Source of the DNA: Saliniramus fredricksonii
Lineage (GTDB): Bacteria > Pseudomonadota > Alphaproteobacteria > Rhizobiales > Beijerinckiaceae
Reading direction: 5' to 3'
Assembly (NCBI RefSeq): GCF_900094735.1
Contig: NZ_FMBM01000001.1
Span: 1,178,001-1,242,000, forward strand
Length of the DNA: 64,000 nt
Shown here piece by piece: positions 19,335-28,556 of this stretch; position 1 is the stretch's first letter; each line of letters opens with the position of its first letter. A model generated the notes under the pieces. It had not been told where the DNA came from. It ran no database searches and saw only the letters and a program-made list of their open reading frames with translations. A program made the position numbers and the translations under genes.

Positions 19335-19727
19335 TCAGAAGCGGGTAATGGTATTGCCGGTATCGATGCTGCCGTCAGGCATCAGTGTCCATGTGGTACA
19401 CCGCTCTTCCCCGCCGCGAATACGTGTCCATGTGGCACATTGCCGATTGCCGCTCACCCGCCACGTGCCGGTGTCTCGCGCGACCCCCGGGATGTTGCTG
19501 GTCAGTGTCTGCGTCCCGTCGGCATTCAGCGTGACCCGTCCCTGTGCGGATCCGTCCTTCGCCTCCCATGTACTGGTACGGCCTGCATAGGCGCGGATTT
19601 CATCCCCTGTCAGGACGCGGGGTGTCGATGACGGTTCGGGCAGTTCTGCAAGATTTGTCTGGCACCCCGCAAGCGCCAGAGCTCCGATCGCGAGTGTGGC
19701 GCCGATGAACTTCTTCTCGATTAGCAT
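19335..19727 (-). CDS. Small lipoprotein of unknown function
   Basis: A 130-aa protein with a lipoprotein signal: charged MLIEKKF, a hydrophobic core and lipobox LALAGC with Cys22. The mature part has repeated Trp-Thr segments (GTWRVSGNRQCATWTRI, CTTWTL), suggesting a small beta-barrel domain. GGGGA six bases upstream favours 19727 over an in-frame ATG at 19739 or the longer reading to 19793. No function is proposed. Confidence 0.78.
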   Translation of the reverse strand: MLIEKKFIGATLAIGALALAGCQTNLAELPEPSSTPRVLTGDEIRAYAGRTSTWEAKDGSAQGRVTLNADGTQTLTSNIPGVARDTGTWRVSGNRQCATWTRIRGGEERCTTWTLMPDGSIDTGNTITRF

Positions 19728-20146
19728 CTCATTCCCCATAATGTGACTTGTTGTCAGGATTGCCTGGTCAACCCCTGAAGACGAGCGTCGCATGAGAGAA
19801 CTTCGCCCGCATGAGCCGAACGGACTACGCAGCGTAAAGTTCTGACGTTAGAAGCGGGCAGCTCAGGGATTCAGGGCCAGCCGGGTATCCGGAGCAGTCC
19901 GGGTTATGGTGCGGGCAAAATTGGTCCGGTGCGCCGTTCCCCCGCAGGCACAAAACTTGGTTCAGGCCTGGGTCGTCGTCTGCCGCCAGCGGGAATTCGT
20001 CTGTCACCGGCAATGCGGGCGTTCCTGCCAATCCGTGTCATCTGGAATGCATGCCGCTGAGCCGAAAAGACCACCTCCGGCGGTACCGGAGGTGGCTGGT
20101 CTTGCCGGCATCCAGATGCTGTTGCCGACACGCGGTGACGTCGGGT
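19728..20146. other. Intergenic region with chemoreceptor terminator
   Basis: About 420 bases between the lipoprotein start and the chemoreceptor stop, both genes on the minus strand. It holds the terminator at 20064-20095 and presumably the lipoprotein promoter nearer 19740-19800. I see no gene here. Confidence 0.5.
20064..20095 (-). terminator. Rho-independent terminator of the chemoreceptor
   Basis: A perfect 10-bp stem CCACCTCCGG/CCGGAGGTGG with a 5-base loop, followed on the minus strand by TCTTTTCGG. It lies about 50 bases past the chemoreceptor stop. Confidence 0.85.
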
Positions 20147-21835
20147 TCAGGCGGCGCGGATATTCGCCAGAAAGCCGTCCATCGCTTCGCGCAGGGTGCG
20201 CGACCGGATCGTCATCGACTCGGTGGAGTTCTGCACGGTCGCAGAAAGCTCACCGGTGCGGCTCGCCTGACCGCTCACCTCGGTGATCGCGCGGCTGACA
20301 TCCTGGGTGCCGGTCGCGGCTTCGGAGACATTGCGCGCGATCTCGCCGGTGGTGGCGTTCTGCTGCTCGGCGGCGGCTGCGACGGCGTTCATGCGCTCGG
20401 TGATGGCGTTCACCTTGTCTGCGACGGCCGATGCTGCCTGCATCGAAGCCTGGGCCGCTTCGCGCATGTCATCGATCTGACGCGCAATGTCCTCGGTCGC
20501 CTTGCCGGTCTGGTCGGCGAGGGACTTCACCTCCGCGGCGACGACCGCGAAGCCCTTTCCGGCCTCGCCTGCCCGCGCAGCCTCGATGGTGGCGTTCAGT
20601 GCGAGCAGGTTCGTCTGGGCCGCGATCTCGGAGATCAGCCGGGTGACGTCGCCGACACGCTCGACCACGCCGTTGAGGTTCGATACGGCGGCAGTCGAGC
20701 GCGCGACATCGTCTGCCGCACCGACCGCCATTTCAGAAGACGCGTTGACCTGGCTGGTGATCTCGCCGATCGAGGCCGACATCTCTTCCGCAGCGCTGGC
20801 GACGCTGCGCACATTGACCGAGGTCTCCTCCGAGGCCGTGGAGGCGCCGATCGCCTGCTCCGTCGTCCTTGCCGCGATTTCGGAAAGCGCTGCCGATGCT
20901 TCCCCGAGCCGTGCCGTCTCCGCCTGCATCTCGTCGGAGAGCTGCAGCACCGAGGCCTCGAATTCGCGGGCGAGACGCTCCATTTCCTCACGCCGCGCCC
21001 GCTCTGCCGCCGCACGCTGTTCGCCCGTCTCGGCTTCGAGGACGCGCGTGCGCTCGAGGTTTTCGCGGAAGACCTGGAGCGCCTTGCTCATCATGCCGAT
21101 CTCGTCACTGCGTGCGCTGACATCGGGTCTTGCGTCGAGATCACCGTCAGCGAGGCGCTGGGTGGTATCGGCGAGGCGCGCAAGCGGACGCGAGATCGTC
21201 GCGAAGTTGAGATAGGCAAAGCCGATCGCGACGAGGGCAATCAGCAAGGACGCGCCGATTCCCATTCCCTTGACGACCGCAAGTGCGCGCTGCTGGGCTT
21301 CGACGAGTGTGGCGCTGACGGAGGCGATTTCCGCCTCGACCATGCCGACATCCGTGCGCATCTGCTCGAAACGCGCCTCGGCATCGACGGAACCGGCGAC
21401 TGCGCGCGCGAGATCGACCGTCATCGGATCGCGCATGCGCTCGATTTGCGGGGCGACATAGTTCTCGCGCCAGGAATCCCAGCTGGCCTTCGCCTGCGTC
21501 ACCGGTTCGGCGAGCTGCGGATCGAGTGCCTGCGCCCCTTCGCCGAGTGCTTCGAAGCCGGCCTGGATCTCGGGCACGCCGGCTTCGAAGGCAGCCAGGC
21601 GACGGCGGTCGCCGGTCAGAACGAAGCCTTGCAGGGAGAAAGCCTGGCTCATGATGGCTCCCTCGACGGTGCGCCCCTCGACCAGCAGATTGTTTGCCTG
21701 CGTTGCCTGCATGATGGCGCGTTCCGCGACACTTGCACGATCGAATGAGACGATACCGGCGATGACGCCGACGAGCGCGAGGCCGAGGAAGGCGGCGAGG
21801 CCTTTCCTGGTGACGGAGAGATTATTGAACATCAC
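20147..21835 (-). CDS. Methyl-accepting chemotaxis protein
   Basis: A 562-aa transmembrane receptor: helix one at residues 12-30, a periplasmic four-helix-type sensor to about 185, helix two near 188-210, a HAMP segment from about 212 ([23 protein letters not shown]), then the signalling domain with the hairpin tip [21 protein letters not shown]. It lacks a C-terminal CheR-tethering pentapeptide. It follows a periplasmic protein gene by 19 bases on the same strand, so the two are probably co-transcribed and may sense together. Confidence 0.93.
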   Translation of the reverse strand: MMFNNLSVTRKGLAAFLGLALVGVIAGIVSFDRASVAERAIMQATQANNLLVEGRTVEGAIMSQAFSLQGFVLTGDRRRLAAFEAGVPEIQAGFEALGEGAQALDPQLAEPVTQAKASWDSWRENYVAPQIERMRDPMTVDLARAVAGSVDAEARFEQMRTDVGMVEAEIASVSATLVEAQQRALAVVKGMGIGASLLIALVAIGFAYLNFATISRPLARLADTTQRLADGDLDARPDVSARSDEIGMMSKALQVFRENLERTRVLEAETGEQRAAAERARREEMERLAREFEASVLQLSDEMQAETARLGEASAALSEIAARTTEQAIGASTASEETSVNVRSVASAAEEMSASIGEITSQVNASSEMAVGAADDVARSTAAVSNLNGVVERVGDVTRLISEIAAQTNLLALNATIEAARAGEAGKGFAVVAAEVKSLADQTGKATEDIARQIDDMREAAQASMQAASAVADKVNAITERMNAVAAAAEQQNATTGEIARNVSEAATGTQDVSRAITEVSGQASRTGELSATVQNSTESMTIRSRTLREAMDGFLANIRAA

Positions 21836-21854
21836 GACATGCCCCTCGGCTGGT

Positions 21855-22466
21855 TCAGCCGCCGATGACGGCCTGGCGCCGCATCAGCTCGGTCAGGTTG
21901 ATTTCGATGGTGGCGGCGCCGATGGCCTGGTTTCCGCCTTCATCCGCGATCGTCAGATTGAGCTGGGCACGCCAGATCTTCAGCTCCCCGTCCCACTCGG
22001 CCTCGTCGATGAAGACGGCGTCCGCGCTGATCGGAAAGGTCTTTTGAAACTTCGCCTCGTCGCCCTGCCAGTAATCGGATGTGATCGCGCTCTGGCCGAC
22101 ATTGAGGCCTTTGTCATCCGTCACGAAGACTTCGTAATAGAGCCCCTGCGCCTGTGCCTGCACACGGGTAAGATAGACGGACAGGGGCGACGACAGTGTC
22201 GCCGCGATCAGCGGCTTGTCTACGGCAGCGCGCTCGGCGACCCATTGCTGATCAAGGGCCTCGATCCGGGCGGAATCCACATCGACGTGACGGGCGTTCT
22301 GACTCTGCACGGACAGGCGCACGATTTCCGTTTCGAGCCAGTTGCGGACATCGGCAATCACGACCGAGTCGATCAGCCGTGCCGCATCGGGTGGTGTGCC
22401 CTGTGCAACGGCTGGGAAAGGCGCCATGGCGCTCATGGCGAAGGCGGCGAGGACGTTCCAACGCAT
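21855..22466 (-). CDS. Periplasmic sensor-like protein partnered with the chemoreceptor
   Basis: A 203-aa protein with a signal peptide ([22 protein letters not shown]). The mature region resembles a single-Cache/PDC sensor: a long N-terminal helix, then [30 protein letters not shown], a pattern typical of extracytoplasmic ligand-binding domains, here without its own membrane signalling part. The start at 22466 has CGGAGA six bases upstream. It is translated just before the chemoreceptor and could be its soluble ligand-binding partner; that pairing is inferred from position. Confidence 0.72.
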   Translation of the reverse strand: MRWNVLAAFAMSAMAPFPAVAQGTPPDAARLIDSVVIADVRNWLETEIVRLSVQSQNARHVDVDSARIEALDQQWVAERAAVDKPLIAATLSSPLSVYLTRVQAQAQGLYYEVFVTDDKGLNVGQSAITSDYWQGDEAKFQKTFPISADAVFIDEAEWDGELKIWRAQLNLTIADEGGNQAIGAATIEINLTELMRRQAVIGG

Positions 22467-22960
22467 TGATTGTCTCCGGATGTCGAAACTCTGCGACATC
22501 TTGGGAAGGGGACGATAAAAAATAGTTAAGTATCTTATTCTGCCAAATAAAAGCATCCGGAAAGCCATAATTTTGAAAGGAAGATGTCGGTCAATACGAC
22601 GTATCTATTGCAATTATATAATCCATAATTGCAAGTCAGCGTATTTTGATATGAAATTGATATTTCATAATAGAAAACATGATCCCCTAATGGGGAAATA
22701 CCGGAAAAACGGCCTTATCGTGCCGCGATTTTCCCCGGATCTGCAAATCGACTGGCGACAGACAAAGCCGGTGCACATATTTGTGGTTTGCAAGAAGCAG
22801 AATTGCGATCCAGGCATTCAGAAAAAAAAGCGGAAAAAGACGCTTGTCTGACCCGAAGATCATTTTCAGCGACCCGCTTGCCGGATGATCGGGAGGCGGC
22901 GCAGTGAGCCATTGCGACTGTTGGTTTGACAAACGCGGAATCCGGACAGAACCGTGCTGG
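22467..22960. other. AT-rich intergenic region with short inverted repeats
   Basis: Nearly 500 bases with low GC for this genome. Three short perfect inverted repeats lie close together: CAATTAT/ATAATTG at 22611-22631, TATGAAAT/ATTTCATA at 22650-22669, and TCCCC/GGGGA at 22683-22696. The promoter of the sensor/chemoreceptor pair should be here. A 92-codon plus-strand frame at 22573-22851 lacks a good ribosome site or any recognisable motif and I do not call it. Confidence 0.45.
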
Positions 22961-23086
22961 TGAATGGTCGGAGCGGCAGGATTTGAACCTGCGACCCCCA
23001 GTCCCCCGGACTGGTCCGCCAACCGGGCTGCGCTACGCTCCGTGACCTCGCGGGTGGAGGGGATCTGACCGCCCCGATGCGCGAGC
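22961..23086. repeat. 126-bp direct repeat, left copy
   Basis: Matches 26109-26234 with 7 mismatches in 126 bases by eye. It covers an entire tRNA-Pro copy plus about 44 bases upstream of it. The two copies bracket the P-type ATPase gene and nothing else. Confidence 0.9.
22965..23042 (-). tRNA. Degenerate tRNA-Pro(GGG) copy, probably a pseudo-tRNA
   Basis: Same cloverleaf as the tRNA at 26113-26190, including encoded CCA and anticodon GGG, but with changes at positions that matter: the nearly universal U33 before the anticodon is C, the conserved A21 is G, and the last D-stem pair is G-G instead of G-C. Acceptor, anticodon and T stems remain intact. It may be non-functional. Confidence 0.6.
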
Positions 23087-23136
23087 AGGCGCGGGCGTGC
23101 CAGAGCAAGCGAACGAGGGCGCGCGCAACTCAAGCC

Positions 23137-25827
23137 TCATTCCTTTTTGCACGTGGTCTCGCCGCATCCCGAGCGGCGCCACAGGCCCAGCGCCGCCTGC
23201 CCGATGAGCAGGGGAGCGAGGCTGCCACTCAGGACCAGCATCCAGCCGAAGAAATCCAGCGGCACGACCTCGAGAAGCGTGCTCATGCCAGGCAGCCATG
23301 CGGCGGCCGCAGTCAGGACGAGACAAATCCCGATCGCGTACCAGACCCAACGGTTGCGCACGACCTCGTTGGCAAAAAGTCCGGATCCGGCGTCGCGCAT
23401 GTTGAAGACGTGCCAGAGCCGTGCCAGGGCGAAGCTCAGAAATCCGATCGTCACCGCCGCGTCCTGTCCCATGTCTTGCGCCAGCGCGACGAAGAAGACT
23501 GTCATGACCGATGCCGCGATCAGGGCGCCCCAAAGCGCGGTCGCGGTCCAGTGCCCTTGGGTCAGAACGGGTTCCTTGGGGTCTCGCGGCTTGCGGTCCA
23601 TGATGCCCTCCGGACTTTCGCCCACGCCGAGGGCGAGCGCGGGGAACACGTCAAGCACGAGGTTGATGTAGAGGATCTGGAGCGGCAGCAGAGGAAGGGG
23701 CGCGCCGGCAACGGCGCACAGACCGACCGCCAGAACCTGGCCGAGATTGCCGGAGAGCAGATAGATGATGAACCGGCGGATGTTCTCGAAGATCGTGCGT
23801 CCCTGTTCGATGGCCATCACGATCGTGGGAAAGGCGTCGTCCTTGAGCACGATGTCCGCTGCCTCGCGGGCGACATCGGTCCCGCGTTTGCCCATGGCGA
23901 TGCCGACATCGGCCTTCTTGAGGGCGGGCGCATCGTTCACGCCATCGCCGGTCATCGCGACAACTGCGCCTGCCTCCTGCCAGAGGCGGATCAGGTCGAG
24001 TTTCTGTTCCGGGGAGACGCGGGCGAAGACGTGATTGTCGCGCAGCCCGTCATGGGCATCCGCCTGCGCCCCGTCGCCCAGCTTCGGCAGGTCACGGCCC
24101 ACGATCGCCTTCGGCTTTTCGGCAAGTCCGACCTGTTCGGCGATTGCGGCAGCCGTCACCGGCTGGTCGCCGGTGACCATGATGACGCGGATGCCGGCCC
24201 TTCGGCACCGCTCGATGGCGTCGGGCACGTCGTCGCGCGGCGGGTCCTCCAGACCCACAAGGCCGAGAAGGGTGAGGCCTTCGTAGGGATCAGCCTCGGC
24301 GCTGTCGGACTGTCGTTCTGCGAAGGCGAGCACGCGGTAGCCCTTGGCGGCCAGCGTCTCGATCCGCGCCTCCCAGTCCTTGCGGGCTGCGTCCGACAGC
24401 GCCCCGGCCTCACCCTCACGCTCACCCTCTTCGGTCGCGACCTGCGTGACGACATCCAGTACCGCCTCTGGCGCTCCCTTGACGGCAATGCGGAAGCCGC
24501 CGCCCCGCGCGTGAAACGTCGCCATCATCTTGGTATCGGCGTCGAAGCTTTCCTCGCGCTCTTCGGGCTGATCGTCGAGGAGACGGTCCCGCGCGAGGCC
24601 GGCGGCCGCGGCGGCATGAAGCAGTGCGATCTCCATCGGATCGCCGGTGCCGGCCGGGTGCTCACCATTATCGCCATCCGCCTGCTCAAGCTCGGCATTG
24701 TTGCACAGCGCGGCGACCTCCAGCAGCCGGCACGCCAAGGGCGGGGGCGCTTCGGGGTGCGCGTCCCCCTCCCAGTGCAACTCTTCGTCCTGCCCCGGCA
24801 GCGCCAACCGCGCCACGCGCATCCGGTTCTGCGTCAGCGTTCCGGTCTTGTCGGCGAAAATCACGCTGGTCGAGCCCAGCGTCTCGACCGCCGCCAGCCG
24901 CTCGACCAGCGCGTTGCGCCGCGCCATGCGCCACATGCCGCGCGCCAGCGCGACGGTCGCCACGATCGGCAGGCCCTCTGGCACGGCGGCCACTGCAAGC
25001 GCCACCGCCGTCTCGAGCATGGAGACGAGATCCTTGCCGCCCAGCCAGCCAAGGGCGGCGACCGCCGTCGCCACGATCAGCGTGACCACCACCAGATTGC
25101 GCGCCAGCCGGTCCAGCCGCTTTTCGAGCGGCGTTACCTCTTCGCTGGCCTCCGAGGTCATGCGCGCGATTCCGCCCAGTTCGGTCTGCATGCCGATGGC
25201 CACGACCACGCCCGCGCCGCTGCCGCCCGTCACTGCGGTGCCCTTGAAGGCCATCGACGTGCGTTCGGCCAGCGGCGTTTCCTCCTCCACCGGCTCCGTG
25301 GTCTTGGTCACCGGCACCGACTCGCCGGTCAGCGAGGATTCGTCGCAGGTCAGACCGTTCGCCTCAACCAGCCGCAGATCGGCCGTGACGACATCGCCGG
25401 CGTCGAGCAGCACCACATCCCCGGGCACGAGATCCTCGGAATCGACAGTCATGCTCGACCCGTCGCGCGTCACCCTCGCCTGCACGGCACCGAGGCTGCG
25501 CAGCGCCTCCATCGACCGGACGGCCTTCCATTCGGTGAAGAAGCCGATGGCAGCATTGATCACGATCGCAGCGAGGATCGCCGCCATCTGCACGATCTCG
25601 CCCATCGCGAAGGACACGATCGCCGCGACGGCCAGGATGCCGATGACGAGGTTCCTGAACTGGTCCGCGAGGATCTTCCAGGGGCTGACCCGTTCCGCCT
25701 CGCCAAGACGATTCCGACCATGTTCCCCGCGCCGCTGCCGCACCTCCGCCTCGCCAAGGCCGCGCTCCGGATCGACGGACAGATCCTCAAGCGTTTCTTC
25801 GACGCTCCGAACATGGTGTTTGGTCAT
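23137..25827 (-). CDS. P-type cation-transporting ATPase (type II, Ca2+/Na+-like)
   Basis: An 896-aa ion pump. Seen: cation-ATPase N-terminal domain (SVEETLEDL ... RRGEHGRN), the actuator loop TGES, the membrane motif PEGLP at residues 283-287 (type II form), the phosphorylation site DKTGTLT with Asp326, the hinge MTGDGVNDAPALKKADVGIAMG, and six C-terminal helices. It resembles SERCA/PMR1-type calcium pumps, but cation specificity cannot be decided by eye. CGGAGA fixes the start at 25827. It is the only gene between two tRNA-bearing direct repeats, suggesting acquisition or duplication. Confidence 0.92.
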   Translation of the reverse strand: MTKHHVRSVEETLEDLSVDPERGLGEAEVRQRRGEHGRNRLGEAERVSPWKILADQFRNLVIGILAVAAIVSFAMGEIVQMAAILAAIVINAAIGFFTEWKAVRSMEALRSLGAVQARVTRDGSSMTVDSEDLVPGDVVLLDAGDVVTADLRLVEANGLTCDESSLTGESVPVTKTTEPVEEETPLAERTSMAFKGTAVTGGSGAGVVVAIGMQTELGGIARMTSEASEEVTPLEKRLDRLARNLVVVTLIVATAVAALGWLGGKDLVSMLETAVALAVAAVPEGLPIVATVALARGMWRMARRNALVERLAAVETLGSTSVIFADKTGTLTQNRMRVARLALPGQDEELHWEGDAHPEAPPPLACRLLEVAALCNNAELEQADGDNGEHPAGTGDPMEIALLHAAAAAGLARDRLLDDQPEEREESFDADTKMMATFHARGGGFRIAVKGAPEAVLDVVTQVATEEGEREGEAGALSDAARKDWEARIETLAAKGYRVLAFAERQSDSAEADPYEGLTLLGLVGLEDPPRDDVPDAIERCRRAGIRVIMVTGDQPVTAAAIAEQVGLAEKPKAIVGRDLPKLGDGAQADAHDGLRDNHVFARVSPEQKLDLIRLWQEAGAVVAMTGDGVNDAPALKKADVGIAMGKRGTDVAREAADIVLKDDAFPTIVMAIEQGRTIFENIRRFIIYLLSGNLGQVLAVGLCAVAGAPLPLLPLQILYINLVLDVFPALALGVGESPEGIMDRKPRDPKEPVLTQGHWTATALWGALIAASVMTVFFVALAQDMGQDAAVTIGFLSFALARLWHVFNMRDAGSGLFANEVVRNRWVWYAIGICLVLTAAAAWLPGMSTLLEVVPLDFFGWMLVLSGSLAPLLIGQAALGLWRRSGCGETTCKKE

Positions 25828-26108
25828 GAATATTCTCCGGCTTGGGGAGGGCCGAGGCGGGCCGTTCGACAAGAGTAGAATTTGCCGTTGGCAACGTTCA
25901 AGATCTGATCCGGTTCGGTCCCGGCATCGCATGCGGGCAGATCATTCCTCACCCGCGCCGGACGCGGCGGCGCTGAAGCCCGGTCCAGCCCGACCATTTT
26001 CAGCAATGGTGAAACCGCGTCATCGGTGCCTTCACAGCGCCGACCGGTCACGATCAGTTCCACGATGGCATCCGCCAAAATTGTAAAATCGCTGGATTGT
26101 CGGAAGCT

Positions 26109-26234
26109 TGAATGGTCGGAGCGGCAGGATTTGAACCTGCGACCCCCAGTCCCCCAGACTGGTGCGCTAACCGGGCTGCGCTACGCTCCGTGACCTCTCG
26201 GGTGGAGGTGATCTAACCGTCCCGATGCGCGAGC
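26109..26234. repeat. 126-bp direct repeat, right copy
   Basis: Counterpart of 22961-23086, carrying the intact tRNA-Pro(GGG). Homology starts 4 bases before the CCA end of the tRNA and runs about 44 bases past its 5' end, stopping before trmJ. Confidence 0.9.
26113..26190 (-). tRNA. tRNA-Pro(GGG)
   Basis: Read on the minus strand: acceptor stem CGGAGCG/CGCTCCG, D-stem GCGC/GCGC, anticodon stem CCAGT/ACTGG around CTGGGGG (anticodon GGG), T-arm GCAGGTTCAAATCCTGC, then A and encoded CCA. All stems pair and the conserved bases U33 and TTC are present. Confidence 0.93.
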
Positions 26235-26271
26235 GCAAGCCTTTTGTCGCCCGGCACGGTCGGGAAATCGA

Positions 26272-27078
26272 TCACGCCTCGTCCGGCGCCGGGGCCTCGT
26301 CGCGGCCCTGCGCTTCGTCGCGGCGGCGGCGCAGGATCAGGGCGCGCATGGCGCCGCGCAGGGTGCGCACATCCTGCTCGGTGAGATCGCGGCGCAGGAA
26401 GACGTCGCGCAGGTTGCGCATCATCGAGGGGCGCTTGTCGGGCGGGAAGAATTCGACCCGGTCGAGTTCCTCTTCGAGATAATCGAAAAACGAGGCCGCC
26501 ATGGCGCGCGGTGCGCGTGGCGAGCGGATCTCGCCGGCGAAGGGCAGGGCTTCGCCATGGGCGGTGCGAAACCATTCGTAGCCCGTCAGAAGCACCGCCT
26601 GGGCGATGTTGAGCGAGGCGAAGGCGGGATTGACCGGGAAGGTCGTGATCGCGTCACACAGGGAAATCTCGTCATTGTCGAGGCCCGAGCGCTCGCGCCC
26701 GAACAGGATCGCGACACGCCCGCCGGCGGAAAACTCGGCAACGGCCTCGCGCATGCTTTCCTGCGGCGAGAGCACGCGCTTCATCTGGCCGCGCTCGCGG
26801 GCCGTGGTGGCGAAGGCGAGGGTGACGTCGTGAAGCGCGGCGGTGACGTCGTCGAAGACCTGCGCGGCGTCGACGATATGCAGCGCGCCGGAGGAGGTGG
26901 CGCGCGCCTTCTCGCTCGGCCAGCCGTCGCGTGGCGCGACGAGGCGCATCTCGGTGAGCCCGAAATTCGCCATGGCGCGGGCGGCCATGCCGATATTCTC
27001 GCCCAGTTGCGGCTCCACCAGCACCACGATCGGGCCCTGTCCCGATTCGAAGGTGATGCTGCGATTCGTTCCAGACAT
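26272..27078 (-). CDS. trmJ: tRNA (cytidine/uridine-32-2'-O)-methyltransferase TrmJ
   Basis: A 268-aa SpoU-class (SPOUT) methyltransferase modifying position 32 of tRNA anticodon loops. Seen: motif 1 in LVEPQLGENIGMAARAMANFG, motif 2 in ILFGRERSGLDNDEI and motif 3 in NPAFASLNIAQAVLL, forming the knotted SAM site. The C-terminal 100 residues are the helical TrmJ extension. It is divergent from recA and lies next to a tRNA gene. Confidence 0.9.
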   Translation of the reverse strand: MSGTNRSITFESGQGPIVVLVEPQLGENIGMAARAMANFGLTEMRLVAPRDGWPSEKARATSSGALHIVDAAQVFDDVTAALHDVTLAFATTARERGQMKRVLSPQESMREAVAEFSAGGRVAILFGRERSGLDNDEISLCDAITTFPVNPAFASLNIAQAVLLTGYEWFRTAHGEALPFAGEIRSPRAPRAMAASFFDYLEEELDRVEFFPPDKRPSMMRNLRDVFLRRDLTEQDVRTLRGAMRALILRRRRDEAQGRDEAPAPDEA

Positions 27079-27389
27079 TTCCCGTCCTCTCCCGTCGCGC
27101 CGCCGGCAGCGCCAGCGCCAGCATTGTCTAGACCAGCAAAGCCGCTCTGCCTAGCGTCGCGGGTGCGTGATTTCCTGTGGAGAAGACGGCGCGCCACAGG
27201 CAGCCAGTCCGGGGTGGAGGCGGGCCGGGCGGGGTTTGCCCCTGCATGTCATGCCACTGATATATAAATCGAAAAATGAAAATGTTTGATGAATGTTCTT
27301 TTTTCTTGTCAGACGGAACATAGCTGGTACATTAAATCGAAACGCGCGTTGAGTTCATTGGCTCACCCATGCAATAAGGAATGCCCGTC
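27079..27389. promoter_or_regulatory. trmJ-recA divergent region with candidate LexA boxes
   Basis: The region between trmJ and recA is AT-rich near recA. Two sequences match the alphaproteobacterial LexA box GTTC-N7-GTTC (or its complement GAAC-N7-GAAC) with one mismatch each: GTTTGATGAATGTTC at 27284-27298 and GAACATAGCTGGTAC at 27316-27330. Control of recA by LexA is expected; which site is used is not decidable here. Confidence 0.45.
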
Positions 27390-28481
27390 ATGGTTCAGTC
27401 CGCATTGAGGCTGGTGGAAGGTTCTTCCATGGATAAAGATAAAACGAAGGCGCTCGACGCGGCGCTTTCCCAGATTGAACGCGCATTCGGCAAGGGCTCG
27501 ATCATGCGCATGGGCAAGGGCCAGCAGCCCGTCGAGATCGAAACGGTCTCGACCGGGTCGCTGGGTCTCGACATTGCGCTCGGCGTCGGCGGCCTGCCGC
27601 GCGGGCGCGTCATCGAGATCTACGGGCCGGAATCATCGGGCAAGACGACGCTGGCCCTGCATACGATCGCAGAGGCCCAGAAGAAAGGCGGTGTCTGTGC
27701 CTTCGTTGATGCCGAGCACGCGCTCGATCCGATCTATGCCCGCAAGCTCGGCGTCAATCTGGACGATCTGCTGATCTCGCAGCCAGATACCGGCGAGCAG
27801 GCGCTCGAGATCGCCGATACGCTGGTGCGTTCGGGTGCGGTGGATGTGCTCGTCGTTGATTCGGTTGCGGCGCTGACGCCGCGTGCCGAGATCGAGGGCG
27901 ATATGGGCGATGTCCAGCCCGGCCTGCAGGCGCGCCTGATGTCGCAGGCCCTGCGCAAGCTCACCGGCTCGATCAACCGCTCGAAGACGATGGTGATCTT
28001 CATCAACCAGATCCGCATGAAGATCGGTGTGATGTATGGCAGCCCGGAGACGACGACGGGTGGCAACGCCCTGAAATTCTATGCCTCCGTGCGCCTCGAC
28101 ATCCGCCGCATCTCGACGCTGAAGGATCGCGACGAGGCGATCGGCAACAATGTCCGCGTCAAGGTGGTCAAGAACAAGGTCGCCCCGCCCTTCAAGCAGG
28201 TCGAATTCGACATCATGTATGGCGAGGGGATCTCCAAGGTCGGCGAACTCGTCGATCTCGGCGTCAAGGGCGGCATCGTCGACAAGTCCGGTTCCTGGTT
28301 CTCATACGATAGCCAGCGGCTCGGGCAGGGGCGTGAGAACGCCAAGACATTCCTCAAGGAAAACCCGGAAACCGCCGCAAAGATCGAGGCGACCATCCGC
28401 CAGAATTCCGGCGTGCTGGCCGAACGCATCCTCGACGAGGCGGTGCCGAGCGCCGAGGATCTGGACGAAGGCGAGGCGTGA
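27390..28481 (+). CDS. recA: Recombinase RecA
   Basis: A 363-aa protein that forms ATP-dependent filaments on single-stranded DNA for recombination and SOS induction. Seen: Walker A GPESSGKT at residues 79-86, the [15 protein letters not shown] Walker B/L1 region, and the [21 protein letters not shown]2 region. The start [11 protein letters not shown] at 27390 has AAGGA ten bases upstream and resembles rhizobial RecA; the in-frame ATG at 27381 sits right against that site and is less likely. Confidence 0.98.
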   Translation: MVQSALRLVEGSSMDKDKTKALDAALSQIERAFGKGSIMRMGKGQQPVEIETVSTGSLGLDIALGVGGLPRGRVIEIYGPESSGKTTLALHTIAEAQKKGGVCAFVDAEHALDPIYARKLGVNLDDLLISQPDTGEQALEIADTLVRSGAVDVLVVDSVAALTPRAEIEGDMGDVQPGLQARLMSQALRKLTGSINRSKTMVIFINQIRMKIGVMYGSPETTTGGNALKFYASVRLDIRRISTLKDRDEAIGNNVRVKVVKNKVAPPFKQVEFDIMYGEGISKVGELVDLGVKGGIVDKSGSWFSYDSQRLGQGRENAKTFLKENPETAAKIEATIRQNSGVLAERILDEAVPSAEDLDEGEA

Positions 28482-28556
28482 TTCTCCGCAATCCGGGTCT
28501 CGTGCGGGCGCTGTCCGCGCGGGACCCGATTGAGGGGCCGGCCTACCACCCCCCAC

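Noticed and set aside
22573-22851. A 92-codon plus-strand frame in the AT-rich gap
   Set aside because: Its lysine/arginine-rich sequence has no family resemblance and no ribosome site, and it spans several inverted repeats.
23077-25878. A 933-codon plus-strand frame
   Set aside because: It is antisense to the P-type ATPase and is His/Arg-rich in the way of shadow frames.
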